Part shown: one piece after another, positions 16,056 through 23,833 of the stretch
Layout: the number at the start of each line of letters is the position of its first letter
Numbering within the stretch: position 1 is the first letter of the stretch
Position numbers and translations under genes: made by a program
Notes under the pieces: generated by a model
Seen by the model: only the letters and a program-made list of their open reading frames with translations
Database searches by the model: none
Told to the model about the DNA's origin: nothing
Source of the DNA: Bacteroidaceae bacterium
Lineage (GTDB): Bacteria > Bacteroidota > Bacteroidia > Bacteroidales > Bacteroidaceae
Assembly: GCA_017619335.1 (NCBI GenBank)
Contig: JAFZSP010000032.1
Coordinates: 1-64,000, forward strand
Reading direction: 5' to 3'
DNA: 64,000 nucleotides

Positions 16056-16736
16056 ATGATGAAGCGTAATACCATTTTACATTTTACATTTTACATCATC
16101 CCTCTGACCTTCGTCCTCTCCTTCCTTTCCTGCTCCGACGATAAAGAAGACGCATACCCTTCTCTCATCACGGAAATGGTGATGGCCAAGGCCAATGCAG
16201 AGGGGAAAATGGCCTCTTTCACCACCGACGACGGCACCACCTATCTGGTGGATAACACCATCAGCGGCATGACAGCCAACGACTGCCTGCGCTGCCTCTG
16301 CACCTATCTGATGGAGACAGCCGGGCACGTCAAAGTCTATCGCGCCGAAGCTGTCCCCATCTTGTGGGATTACACTAACGTCTCCACCATGAAACGCGAC
16401 CCCACAGGCATCCAGAGTGCCTGGCTCAGTGGCGGTTACATCAACCTGCATCTGACGCCCAAGACCCAGGGCGGCAAGCAGTCTTGGGGCTTCACACGAG
16501 ACTCTGTCACGCAGAACGCCCTCGGCGGCAGCACCTATCACCTCTCGCTCTATCACGACCAGCGGGACGACTTCGCCGCCTATTCCACCGACCTCTTCGC
16601 CTGCATCTCCCTGGATTCCATCCCACAGGCTCCAGCCACGCTCTCTACCCTCGACTCCATCCGCCTCACCGTCCAGACTTTCACCGCTTCCCCCTTCAAG
16701 CAAGCCTGGAAGGTTCATTCTTCAGTTGACAGTTGA
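16056..16736 (+). CDS. NigD-like lipoprotein
   Basis: A 226-residue lipoprotein. Its N-terminus is hydrophobic and ends LSFLSCSDDKED (lipobox cysteine near residue 26), and the body has the beta-rich pattern of the NigD-like family (TTDDGTTYLVDNTISG; LSGGYINLHLTPK; YHLSLYHDQ). NigD-like proteins are common in Bacteroidales; their function is unknown, and the name comes from a bacteriocin-associated operon. Two adjacent ATGs (16056 and 16059) can serve as start. A heptamer array (ATTTTAC)3 is translated inside the signal peptide as ILHFTFYI, and the last residues (SSVDS) come from another heptamer array. Both ends of this gene are therefore repeat-derived. Confidence 0.78.
   Translation: MMKRNTILHFTFYIIPLTFVLSFLSCSDDKEDAYPSLITEMVMAKANAEGKMASFTTDDGTTYLVDNTISGMTANDCLRCLCTYLMETAGHVKVYRAEAVPILWDYTNVSTMKRDPTGIQSAWLSGGYINLHLTPKTQGGKQSWGFTRDSVTQNALGGSTYHLSLYHDQRDDFAAYSTDLFACISLDSIPQAPATLSTLDSIRLTVQTFTASPFKQAWKVHSSVDS
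16074..16097. repeat. Heptamer array (ATTTTAC)3, coding
   Basis: Three perfect ATTTTAC units and a partial unit, translated in the signal peptide of the NigD-like protein. Confidence 0.8.
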
Positions 16737-16895
16737 CAGTTTTTTTTCTGCGACCCCATACTCAGAAAAGACTATAAAGGGGTTCTGAAAGTTACTTTAT
16801 TATATTATATTATTATATATAATAATATAATATAATAAAGTAAACTCCTTAATACCCTGTGGGAGGTGTCAAAAAATAAACTGTCAACTGAAGAA
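16718..16895. repeat. Nested inverted repeats with a 52-bp palindrome
   Basis: The centre (16792-16843) is a perfect 52-bp palindrome of A/T with single C and G, 26-bp arms and no loop. Outside it, TTCTTCAGTTGACAGTT (16718-16734) and AACTGTCAACTGAAGAA (16879-16895) are perfect 17-bp inverted repeats; the left one is part of a heptamer array. There is no gene here. The layout resembles a small non-autonomous element, but no target duplication was identified. Confidence 0.75.
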
Positions 16896-16958
16896 ACTGA
16901 AGAAATAGCCAGCCCTCTTCCCCAGCGTGCTTTTTTGCGTGCTTTTTTCCCAAAATAA

Positions 16959-16990
16959 TTTGGTGGAGTCAGAAAAAAGCAGTATCTTTG
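16959..16990 (+). promoter_or_regulatory. Orphan promoter without a following gene
   Basis: TTTG (16959-16962), a 20-base gap and TATCTTTG (16983-16990) make one of the best promoter matches in the window. No plus-strand gene follows before the convergent peptidase gene ends at 17206. Confidence 0.75.
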
Positions 16991-16996
16991 CACCGC

Positions 16997-17175
16997 GAAT
17001 AAGAGAAGAATCAACCTCGCCCAAGCGCAGTGGCCAATGTGCCTAAGCGACAGAGACAATTCCCTTAAGCGCAGACCGGGTTTCGTAAGGGCGAAGTCGC
17101 GAATTCGCCTGAAGAAGCACATTCCAGACAGTGAAGCAATCATTCCCTAAAAAAAGGGAACACGCGTTCTTTGAC
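16997..17175 (+). ncRNA. Candidate small RNA downstream of the orphan promoter
   Basis: About 180 bases follow the orphan promoter with no plausible reading frame. The stretch holds three related motifs (CCCAAGCGCAG, CCTAAGCGACAG, CTTAAGCGCAG), a CCCTTA...TAAGGG pairing, the hairpin GGCGAA...TTCGCC (17098 onward) and a final TTCCCT-A7-AGGGAA hairpin near 17143-17160. The TTCTTTGACAT sequence after it recalls boxA-like leader sequence, but no rRNA follows. Identity unknown; expression not shown. Confidence 0.4.
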
Positions 17176-17205
17176 ATATTTCACTATTTCGCCCTTTTCC
17201 GATTG

Positions 17206-17754
17206 TCACACAGCTTTCGCCACTCTGCGAGTCTCCTTCCGTGCCTCTCTCCACCGTGGAAAGAATCTGTCCATCAGTGAATGGAAGTGGGCATTATGAC
17301 TGGGCTCTATCAGATGGCACAGCTCGTGAACCACCACGTGTTCGACACACCAATCCGGGAGCAGCAACAGGTAGAGGGAAAAGCAGATGCTGTGGTCCTT
17401 CACCTGGCACAGGCCCCAACGTGAAATCATTGGCTTATAGCTGACTACGGACGGGCTGACACCTATTATCGCATACTTATGGATCATCGGTTCAACCTGT
17501 GCTCGCAGCCTTTCCGTGGCCGCCTCCTTCTGAGCCTTCGTCGTCAAGGGCAGTTGATGAAAGAAATCTGTCCGCTGCTTCTGTCGATCTGCTGTTTTCT
17601 TTCTTGCTTCAACGATCCAGTCCTGGTGCTGAGCAATAAACGCGTCCACTTCTCTCCTCGACATACCAAAAGGAGCCGACACATGGACATCACCATTCTT
17701 CACGATGCGCATGGACAGCCGGCTTGTCCGTCTGTATGTCAAGAGTATAGCCAT
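17206..17754 (-). CDS. YgjP-like zinc metallopeptidase
   Basis: A 182-residue cytoplasmic protein of the YgjP/DUF45 (M48-like) family. The zinc site is HELCHL with a third His in SHNAHFHSLM, near residues 143-160, and the family WGLCQVKDHSICFSLYL block precedes it. Related proteins are found beside restriction-modification genes or DNA-repair genes, but their substrates are unknown. Its start lies 8 bp downstream of the S41 protease stop, so both are probably transcribed from the promoter at 19449-19480. Confidence 0.85.
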   Translation of the reverse strand: MAILLTYRRTSRLSMRIVKNGDVHVSAPFGMSRREVDAFIAQHQDWIVEARKKTADRQKQRTDFFHQLPLTTKAQKEAATERLRAQVEPMIHKYAIIGVSPSVVSYKPMISRWGLCQVKDHSICFSLYLLLLPDWCVEHVVVHELCHLIEPSHNAHFHSLMDRFFPRWREARKETRRVAKAV

Positions 17755-17762
17755 GAAAATGT

Positions 17763-19379
17763 CTAATCCTCGGGCTTGCGGAGCACCTCCAAAGCACGCT
17801 GAATGACGGGGTCATCGGCATAGATGATTTGGAAGTATTCGCTCATGTCCCAAAGGTCGCGCGCCACTAATCCTTTGAGAATCAAGGCCACGTCTGTGCG
17901 GGTCTTCTGCAGCTCCTCGTCACTGCGGGCTTTCAGGCTGTCCTTCTTCTCGGCTTCGGCCAGGAGGTCGTCAATGACTTCGGTGGGGATGGTGAAGTCG
18001 CGGCGGAAGGTCTCGAAGTCCTCATATTTCTTATTGAGCTGCTTGCGATGCTTGTCAATGTATTTGAGGCTGGCGTTGACCACATAGCTGCGGGCGCTGA
18101 GTTCGCGATGCAGACGGGTGTAGCGTGCGGTGTCCAGCGGCACGAAGATGTCGGGCATGATGCCGCCTCCGCCATAGACGGTACGTCCACGCTTGAGGGT
18201 CTTGTAGCGCAGGGAGTCGGGGAAATGGATGCTGTCTGCATTGGTGAGTTCGCCACGATTGTAACGGTCAATGACGTCGCGGGCATAGGACTTGGCGTCT
18301 CCTTTCTCGTAAGGTTTCTGGATGCAGCGGCCAGCAGGCGTGTAGTAACGGGCGATGGTCAGGCGGATCATGGAGCCGTCCTCCAGGTTGATGGGTCTCT
18401 GTACCAGTCCCTTACCGAAGGTGCGACGGCCCACGATGGTGCCGCGGTCGTGATCCTGAATGGCTCCAGAGAGGATTTCCGATGCCGAGGCCGAGTACTC
18501 ATCCACGAGCACTACGATGCGTCCCTTGGTAAACAGACCACCTCCCGTGCTGCGGAATTCGCCCATATTCACCCCGCCACGTCCTCTTGTATAGACAATC
18601 ATCTCGCCCTGGGGCAAGAACTCGCTGGCCAGGTCAACAGCTGCATTCAAGTAGCCGCCGCCATTGCCCTGAAGGTCTATGATGAGGTCCTTCATCCCTT
18701 TCTCCTGCAGGCGGCGAATGGCATCCACCACCTCGTCACGTGTGGTGGCAGCGAAGTTAGAGAAGCGCACCAGTCCGATGCCGGGTTCCACCATATAGGC
18801 AGCATCCAGCGAGTTGACGGGAATCTTGTCACGCTTGATGGTGAAGGTCAGCACATCCTTGATGCCTCGACGCACCACACCCAGGTTGACCTTTGTCCCC
18901 TTTGGTCCGCGCAGGCGGCTCATGATGTCTTCCTTGCTCATCTTCACACCTGCTATGGCGGTGTCATTGACGCTGATGATGCGGTCTCCCGCCAAGATGC
19001 CTGCCCGCTCAGACGGTCCTTTGGAAGTGGGCTGAATCACCACCAGCGTGTCTTCCAACATATTGAATTGCACACCGATGCCGTCAAAGTTTCCCTGCAG
19101 AGGCTCGTTGAGTTTCTTGGTGTCTTTGGCGTTGGTATAGGATGAATGGGGATCAAGTTTGGAGAGCATACCCGTGATGGCGTCTTCCACCTGACGCTCC
19201 ATATTCACTGTATCCACATACATCTGGTTAATCATCACTGTGGACTGCAGGAGCTTGCGGATGGCTTTCTCGCCCGCTGAACCGGGCTGGGCAAAGAGGG
19301 CTGGAGCTGTGAAGAGTAAAAGGAAGAGGAAGCAACCCTGCCAACCATGCAGAGAGCGGTTAAAAGAAGGAATCGTCAT
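17763..19379 (-). CDS. S41 C-terminal processing protease
   Basis: A 538-residue periplasmic serine protease of the CtpA/Prc family. The signal peptide is about residues 1-31 (ALFAQPG). An N-terminal helical segment carries DPHSSYT, the PDZ domain is at about 95-170 (DGIGVQFN, AGDRIISVNDTAI), and the S41 catalytic domain holds the SASASEIL serine motif and the lysine in RRTFGKGLVQRP, with YYTPAGRCIQKPYE after it. A C-terminal helical region of about 130 residues follows. It probably trims or degrades envelope proteins. It is the first gene of a short operon with the YgjP-like gene. A second S41 protease lies at 23834 and a more distant one at 52388. Confidence 0.93.
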   Translation of the reverse strand: MTIPSFNRSLHGWQGCFLFLLLFTAPALFAQPGSAGEKAIRKLLQSTVMINQMYVDTVNMERQVEDAITGMLSKLDPHSSYTNAKDTKKLNEPLQGNFDGIGVQFNMLEDTLVVIQPTSKGPSERAGILAGDRIISVNDTAIAGVKMSKEDIMSRLRGPKGTKVNLGVVRRGIKDVLTFTIKRDKIPVNSLDAAYMVEPGIGLVRFSNFAATTRDEVVDAIRRLQEKGMKDLIIDLQGNGGGYLNAAVDLASEFLPQGEMIVYTRGRGGVNMGEFRSTGGGLFTKGRIVVLVDEYSASASEILSGAIQDHDRGTIVGRRTFGKGLVQRPINLEDGSMIRLTIARYYTPAGRCIQKPYEKGDAKSYARDVIDRYNRGELTNADSIHFPDSLRYKTLKRGRTVYGGGGIMPDIFVPLDTARYTRLHRELSARSYVVNASLKYIDKHRKQLNKKYEDFETFRRDFTIPTEVIDDLLAEAEKKDSLKARSDEELQKTRTDVALILKGLVARDLWDMSEYFQIIYADDPVIQRALEVLRKPED

Positions 19380-19448
19380 ACGTTATCAAATGAGCGTTTT
19401 ATACTTATATTTCTCAGGAAACAGAACGAATCTGTCACATATAGGGCG

Positions 19449-19480
19449 CAAAAGTAGGTAATAATTCAGATATTGCCAAA
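19449..19480 (-). promoter_or_regulatory. Promoter of the S41 protease operon
   Basis: On the minus strand TTTG (19477-19480), 20 bases, then TACTTTTG (19449-19456). It lies about 70 bases before the start codon. Confidence 0.8.
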
Positions 19481-19529
19481 AAAACGCAGAAAAATTCCCG
19501 CTTCCTGCATCCAATCCGAGACTTTTTTG

Positions 19530-19537
19530 TACTTTTG
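19530..19537 (+). promoter_or_regulatory. -7 box of the carbonic anhydrase-like gene
   Basis: TACTTTTG, 20 bases before the start codon, so the leader is very short. No clear -33 box is seen. Confidence 0.6.
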
Positions 19538-19557
19538 TGCCGCAAAACTGAAATACA

Positions 19558-20127
19558 ATGGCAATAGTAAAAGTAGTGAAGGGCTTGAAGCCCAAGTTTG
19601 GCAAACATTGTTACCTGGCCGATGGTGCCGTGATCATCGGCGAAGTGACCTTAGGCGACGACGTGACCATCTGGCCGTGCGCCGTGTTGCGTGGTGACGT
19701 GCATTATATCCGCATCGGCAATCGCAGTAATGTCCAGGACAACTCCTGCCTGCATACCCTCAACGGAAAGGCGCCGTTGGAAGTCGGCGAGGACGTGACC
19801 ATCGGCCACAGTGTGACCCTGCACGGTTGCACAGTGAAGGACGGCGCACTCATCGGGATGGGAGCCACTGTACTGGATCACGCTGTCATCGGTCGTGGTG
19901 CCATCGTGGCAGCCGGCGCACTGGTGCTCTCCGGCACCCAAGTGGGTGACGGCGAGCTGTGGGGCGGAGTGCCCGCCAAGTTCATCAAACGTGTGGATCC
20001 GGAACAGCAGCAGGCCCTGAACAAGACCTACGCGTCCCATTACATCGAGTATTCCGACTGGTATCGCGAAGCCGACCAAAACCCGGCAAATACACAGATA
20101 GTCCTCAATGGAGAGGACTATCAGTAA
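19558..20127 (+). CDS. Gamma-carbonic anhydrase family protein
   Basis: A 189-residue left-handed beta-helix protein built of hexapeptide repeats (for example IIGEVTLGDDVTIWP and IGMGATVLDHAVIGRGAIV). The three histidines expected for the trimeric metal site are visible in NSCLHTL and IGHSVTLHGC. Members either hydrate CO2 or serve as metal-binding scaffold proteins (YrdA/PaaY-like), and the sequence alone does not decide. It is expected in the cytoplasm as a trimer. It stands alone, and its 3' end runs into a REP-derived terminator shared with the convergent nhaA gene. Confidence 0.9.
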   Translation: MAIVKVVKGLKPKFGKHCYLADGAVIIGEVTLGDDVTIWPCAVLRGDVHYIRIGNRSNVQDNSCLHTLNGKAPLEVGEDVTIGHSVTLHGCTVKDGALIGMGATVLDHAVIGRGAIVAAGALVLSGTQVGDGELWGGVPAKFIKRVDPEQQQALNKTYASHYIEYSDWYREADQNPANTQIVLNGEDYQ

Positions 20128-20170
20128 GCCTCTCCCCTACCCCTCCCCGATAAGGGAGGGGCATTTTTTT
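20128..20170 (+). terminator. REP-like element acting as a terminator
   Basis: CCCCTCCC (20140-20147) and GGGAGGGG (20154-20161) form an 8-bp stem followed by CATTTTTTT. It belongs to the REP-like family by its flanking CCTCTCCCCTACC. It would end transcription from the carbonic anhydrase-like gene, and lies just beyond the nhaA stop on the other strand. Confidence 0.8.
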
Positions 20171-20180
20171 GGAGATATCA

Positions 20181-21551
20181 TTACGCTGCCGACTCTTTGG
20201 GCAGGGTGAAGTGCAGCATCAGACTGCCTGCAAGGGCAGAAGCGAGGGTTCCACAGAGGATACCTATCTTGGCCTCGTTGAGCATCACGGCAGCATCGGC
20301 TCCGAGATGAACCGGGTAACTCAAGGCGGCGATGAACATGGAGACCGTGAAACCGATACCACAAATCATGCAGACACTGGCCAGTGAGTGCCAGTTGGCA
20401 CCTGCCGGCATCTGACACCAACCCATCTTGATGCTGATCCAGGAGGCTGCGAGCACGCCCGTGAACTTGCCGACGAGCAAACCCAGGAACACGCCGAGCG
20501 CAACGCCACTGAACAAGCTCATGATGGACAATCCTGCAAAGTTCACACCTGCATTGGCAAAGGCAAAGACAGGAATGACCACATAATTAATGGGCATAGC
20601 CAACTGGTCTTCAATGTCCTGCAGGGGGGATATCAGATAGTCCGCAGCCTTTTCGATGCGTCGCAGCATCTGGATGTCACTCTTCTCCAACACCATCGCT
20701 TTCTTCTGGTCGGCAGCATCAGCATTGTCTATATCGGGATAGAGACCGGCAATACGACGAATGCGATTCAGATAATAACGAGTGCCTTTCCCCAGATTGG
20801 CAGGAATGCAGAATGCCAGCACCACACCGGCTATGGTGGCATGTATGCCGGAATTGAGCACCATATACCAGAGGACGAGGCCCAGACTCATGTAGAACGC
20901 CTTGGCGCGGACTTCACGTTGGTTGCCAATGAGGAGCACCACCACGATGGCAGCGGCACACAGCAGATGGAACCAGGAGAGGCCCTGTGAGTAGAAAAGG
21001 GCTATGACGATGATGCCTCCCAAGTCGTCGGCCACCGCCAGTGCTGCCAAGAAGATCTTCAGACCGATAGGCACCCGCTTGCCGAACATAGAGAGAACGC
21101 CTAAAGAGAAAGCGATGTCGGTGGCCATCGGGATGGCACAGCCGCGCTCCATCAGCGGGTGTCCCAAACACACACAGAAGAAGACGATAACCGGCATCAA
21201 CATTCCTCCGCAGGCACCGATGATCGGCAATAGTGCTTTCTGACGGGTACTGAGTTCACCGCAGAGAATCTCTCTCTTGATCTCCAGTCCCACGCTCAGG
21301 AAGAAGAAGAACATCAGGAAATCATTGATGAAATCCATCACTGTCATGGCGTGTCCACCGTGACCGAAGACATTGAACGAGCCGATGCTCAGGGAGACTG
21401 GTTGTTCCCAGAAGGAAGCATAGGTGTCTCGGGAAAAGGGCAGGTTTGCAAAGATGAGTGCCAACACTGTGGCGACGATGAGCAGGGCACTGGCGCTGAC
21501 ATAACGCCTGATGAGTCCTGCGATGGAAGTGTTTTGAATGGAATCTGCCAT
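20181..21551 (-). CDS. nhaA: Na+/H+ antiporter NhaA
   Basis: An inner-membrane antiporter that exports Na+ in exchange for protons and supports pH and salt tolerance. The 456-residue protein has about twelve hydrophobic segments. The signature [12 protein letters not shown] and the ion-binding pair in [12 protein letters not shown] correspond to the essential aspartates of E. coli NhaA (Asp133, Asp163/164). It is longer than the E. coli protein (388 residues) because of an inserted hydrophilic stretch of about 60 residues ([20 protein letters not shown]) between the membrane halves, a feature seen in Bacteroidetes homologues. It is monocistronic, convergent with the carbonic anhydrase-like gene and divergent from rubredoxin. 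Confidence 0.94.
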   Translation of the reverse strand: MADSIQNTSIAGLIRRYVSASALLIVATVLALIFANLPFSRDTYASFWEQPVSLSIGSFNVFGHGGHAMTVMDFINDFLMFFFFLSVGLEIKREILCGELSTRQKALLPIIGACGGMLMPVIVFFCVCLGHPLMERGCAIPMATDIAFSLGVLSMFGKRVPIGLKIFLAALAVADDLGGIIVIALFYSQGLSWFHLLCAAAIVVVLLIGNQREVRAKAFYMSLGLVLWYMVLNSGIHATIAGVVLAFCIPANLGKGTRYYLNRIRRIAGLYPDIDNADAADQKKAMVLEKSDIQMLRRIEKAADYLISPLQDIEDQLAMPINYVVIPVFAFANAGVNFAGLSIMSLFSGVALGVFLGLLVGKFTGVLAASWISIKMGWCQMPAGANWHSLASVCMICGIGFTVSMFIAALSYPVHLGADAAVMLNEAKIGILCGTLASALAGSLMLHFTLPKESAA

Positions 21552-21652
21552 TGTTATTAGAGGTATATGTATTGTTTTGGGCGCGAAATTACACTTTTTT
21601 CTTTACTTTCTCACACTTTTCTCCTTCATTTTTCACTTTTTGGAGAAAAAAG

Positions 21653-21683
21653 TTTGTTTTCTCAAGGGAAAAGCTTACTTTTG
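21653..21683 (+). promoter_or_regulatory. Promoter of rubredoxin-recX
   Basis: TTTG (21653-21656), 19 bases, then TACTTTTG (21676-21683), 59 bases before the rubredoxin start. Confidence 0.8.
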
Positions 21684-21742
21684 TCCCGCGAAAGCAGTCA
21701 ACCACATCATTTATTCATCCCTTTATTAAACTCTTTACGACT

Positions 21743-21904
21743 ATGAAAAAGTATGTTTGCGACCCCTGCGGTTATGTGTATGACCCAGAGTTGGGCGATC
21801 CCGACAACGGCATTGCTCCCGGCACAGCATTTGAAGACCTCCCCGACGATTGGGTGTGCCCCATCTGTGGCGTAGGTAAGGAAGATTTCAGTGCAGAAGA
21901 GTAA
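21743..21904 (+). CDS. Rubredoxin
   Basis: A 53-residue iron protein that carries single electrons in the cytoplasm, usually to oxygen- or peroxide-reducing enzymes in anaerobes. The Fe(SCys)4 ligands are Cys6 and Cys9 ([10 protein letters not shown]) and Cys39 and Cys42 (WVCPICGVG). The spacing and length are typical. ATG 21743 gives the standard MKKYVC start. It overlaps recX by 14 bases, so the two are probably co-transcribed, an unusual pairing of a redox carrier with a RecA modulator. Confidence 0.96.
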   Translation: MKKYVCDPCGYVYDPELGDPDNGIAPGTAFEDLPDDWVCPICGVGKEDFSAEE

Positions 21905-22361
21905 AGCACTGTCCTTTGCCGAGGCACTGAGCCGGATGGCAGCCCTGTGCAGCGTGAGCGAACATTGCGAGAGCGAAGTGCGTGAACGCCTGCAGCGGTC
22001 AGGCTTGCCGGCAGCAGAGATTCAGCGGGTGGTGGACCGCCTTTATGACGAAGGCTTCTTGGACACCGCCCGCTATTGTCATGCTTTCTCGCGGGACCGT
22101 CTGCGCTTTTCCCATTGGGGACGAGTGAAGATACAGCAGGCCCTGCGCCAAAAAGGATTACCCGAGGCTGACGTGCGCGAAGCGCTGGACGCACTGCCAG
22201 AAGACATCTACCGACAGGTGCTGGATGAAGCGCTTGAGCAGAAAGCCCGTTCACTGCGGGACGAAGATGACTACACTCGCCGCGGGAAGCTCATCCGATT
22301 CGCTGCCGGCAGGGGGTTCACAATGGGAGAGATCCTGGAGGCGATGGGGAGTGAAGAGTGA
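21891..22361 (+). CDS. recX: RecX regulatory protein
   Basis: A 156-residue all-helical protein that binds RecA filaments and limits their extension. Three-helix RecX repeats are visible: the first with [21 protein letters not shown], the second with [21 protein letters not shown] followed by [14 protein letters not shown], the third near the end with [18 protein letters not shown]. The start is taken as GTG 21891, inside the 3' end of the rubredoxin gene, because no ATG fits before MAALC. The C-terminal GSEE and the stop codon fall in a heptamer array (22349-22390), so the exact end is repeat-shaped. recA is not in the window. Confidence 0.88.
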   Translation: MQKSKALSFAEALSRMAALCSVSEHCESEVRERLQRSGLPAAEIQRVVDRLYDEGFLDTARYCHAFSRDRLRFSHWGRVKIQQALRQKGLPEADVREALDALPEDIYRQVLDEALEQKARSLRDEDDYTRRGKLIRFAAGRGFTMGEILEAMGSEE

Positions 22362-22390
22362 AAAGTGAAGAATGAAAAGTAAAGAGTGAG
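22349..22390. repeat. Heptamer array (GAGTGAA)n
   Basis: Six consecutive 7-bp units (GAGTGAA, GAGTGAA, AAGTGAA and variants) overlap the last codons and stop of recX. Confidence 0.8.
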
Positions 22391-22410
22391 GAATGGCACC
22401 CAATTAAAAA

Positions 22411-22439
22411 GTCCGCAGTCTCCGAAGAGAACTGCGGAC
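22411..22439 (-). terminator. Terminator of the tRNA-Asn pair
   Basis: GTCCGCAGT and ACTGCGGAC form a 9-bp stem; on the minus strand CTTTTTAATT follows. It lies just beyond the second tRNA. Confidence 0.85.
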
Positions 22440-22449
22440 CAACGCCCTG

Positions 22450-22523
22450 CGCTCCAGGATGGGCTTGAACCAACGACCCCCTGATTAACAGTCAGGTGCT
22501 CTAACCAACTGAGCTACTGAAGC
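22450..22523 (-). tRNA. tRNA-Asn (GTT), promoter-distal copy
   Basis: A 74-nt cloverleaf: acceptor GCTTCAG/CTGGAGC, D arm GCTC/GAGC, anticodon stem CCTGA/TCAGG around CTGTTAA (anticodon GTT), T arm GTTGG-TTCAAGC-CCATC with one U-U mismatch, discriminator G. CCA is not encoded. It is identical to the copy at 22544-22617 and 20 bases away from it. Confidence 0.94.
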
Positions 22524-22543
22524 AGGCTCTTCCGAGAATTCTG

Positions 22544-22617
22544 CGCTCCAGGATGGGCTTGAACCAACGACCCCCTGATTAACAGTCAGGTGCTCTAACC
22601 AACTGAGCTACTGAAGC
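22544..22617 (-). tRNA. tRNA-Asn (GTT), promoter-proximal copy
   Basis: Same 74-nt sequence as the neighbouring copy, including the mismatched T stem. The identity extends a few bases into the flanks (TGC and AG), which suggests a recent tandem duplication. Confidence 0.94.
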
Positions 22618-22760
22618 AGTATTTTGAGCTCCTTTGTGAGGAGAAAAGCGGTCAAACAGGTACGAAATGCATGTTTTTACGCCTTTTTCTCGGAATTGCG
22701 GGGCAAAAGTAGTGCTTTTTTCAAAAATAAACAATACTTTTGCAGAAAAATTTGCGAAAG

Positions 22761-23765
22761 ATGACAAAAATAATAGGAATTGGCAATGCTTTGACCGATA
22801 TTTTGGTCCATTTGCCCCAAGAAACGCTTCTTCAGACGTTCCAACTGTCCAAGGGCGGAATGTTTCACATCGACGAGCAGCAGATGCGCGCGATTCATGC
22901 CGCCATCGCCCCCCTTTCTCCGGCTCGCGCCACAGGAGGAAGTGCCGCCAACACCATCCATGCGCTGGCCACCTTGGGTGACAAAGTGGGGTTCGTGGGA
23001 AGTGTGGGCGACGACGAGACAGGACGTTTCTTTGCCACCCATCAGCAGCAGCGAGGCATCGACGCGCGCCTGCACGTAAATAAAAGAGGTGTCAGCGGAA
23101 TCGCCACCACGCTCATCACGCCCGACGGTGAACGCACCTTTGCCACGCACCTCGGCTGCTCCACGGCCATTCAGACCACCGACCTCTGCCGTCTAGTGGA
23201 AGAATACCAGCAAGAGGCCCCAAACGGCGAGGGGCAACCCTCCCTGATCCTGCACGTGGAAGGTTACCTGGTGCAGAACCACGACCTCATCGAAGAAGCC
23301 CTGCACCTGGCCAAGGAGGCTGGCATGACGGTGAGCTATGACCTCGCGTCCTGGAATATCGTCCAGGAGGATCTGGACTTTGTGAAACACCTGGTGAAAG
23401 ATTATGTGGATATCGCTTTTGCCAATGAAGAGGAGGCTGCCGCCTTCAGCCAGCAGCAAGACCCGCAAACAGCACTGCAAATGCTGGCAGCACAGACCGA
23501 CATCGCTGTGGTGAAAGTGGGCAAGCGGGGTGCATACGCTATGCAGGGTGAGCACGTTGCCTTTGCGCCAGGACTGGTGCGGAAGGCCGTGGATACCACC
23601 GCTGCCGGCGACTTCTTCGCTGCGGGTTTCCTGCACGGCCTCATTCACGGGCAGACCTTGGATACCTGTCTGAACTACGGCAACCATTTGGCCGGAGAAG
23701 TCATCCAAGTCTTAGGCACCCAGCTGTCCGATGAACGCATCCGAGCAGCCATTGCCGACATCTGA
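22761..23765 (+). CDS. PfkB-family kinase (adenosine kinase-like)
   Basis: A 334-residue sugar or nucleoside kinase of the ribokinase fold. Typical blocks are the N-terminal GIGNALTDILV, substrate loop ATGGSAANTIHALATLG, and the C-terminal DTTAAGDFFAAGFLHG, where the Asp is the catalytic base. The arrangement best fits the adenosine kinase-like branch that is common in Bacteroidetes, but fructose- or other sugar kinase activity cannot be excluded. ATG 22761 is chosen; an upstream TTG would fall inside the -7 box TACTTTTG (22735-22742). The next gene, an S41 protease, follows after a 68-bp spacer made of 8-bp repeats. Confidence 0.85.
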   Translation: MTKIIGIGNALTDILVHLPQETLLQTFQLSKGGMFHIDEQQMRAIHAAIAPLSPARATGGSAANTIHALATLGDKVGFVGSVGDDETGRFFATHQQQRGIDARLHVNKRGVSGIATTLITPDGERTFATHLGCSTAIQTTDLCRLVEEYQQEAPNGEGQPSLILHVEGYLVQNHDLIEEALHLAKEAGMTVSYDLASWNIVQEDLDFVKHLVKDYVDIAFANEEEAAAFSQQQDPQTALQMLAAQTDIAVVKVGKRGAYAMQGEHVAFAPGLVRKAVDTTAAGDFFAAGFLHGLIHGQTLDTCLNYGNHLAGEVIQVLGTQLSDERIRAAIADI

Positions 23766-23780
23766 AACGACTTCCCTTTT

Positions 23781-23828
23781 CGATATAACAATATAACGGA
23801 ATAACGATATAACGACATTACGACATCA
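23781..23828. repeat. Octamer-like array (CGATATAA family)
   Basis: Six degenerate units of about 8 bp (ATATAACG, ATAACGAT, ACGACATT, ACGACATC) fill the spacer between the PfkB kinase and the S41 protease. It resembles the heptamer arrays but has one extra base per unit. Confidence 0.7.
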
Positions 23829-23833
23829 CCTCT

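Noticed and set aside
16997..17205. Start of an rRNA operon
   Set aside because: TTCTTTGACAT recalls an rRNA leader element, but the sequence runs straight into a convergent protein gene with no 16S sequence.
22450..22617. tRNA-associated integration site of a mobile element
   Set aside because: The two copies are complete tandem tRNAs 20 bases apart; there is no integrase or partial tRNA end nearby.
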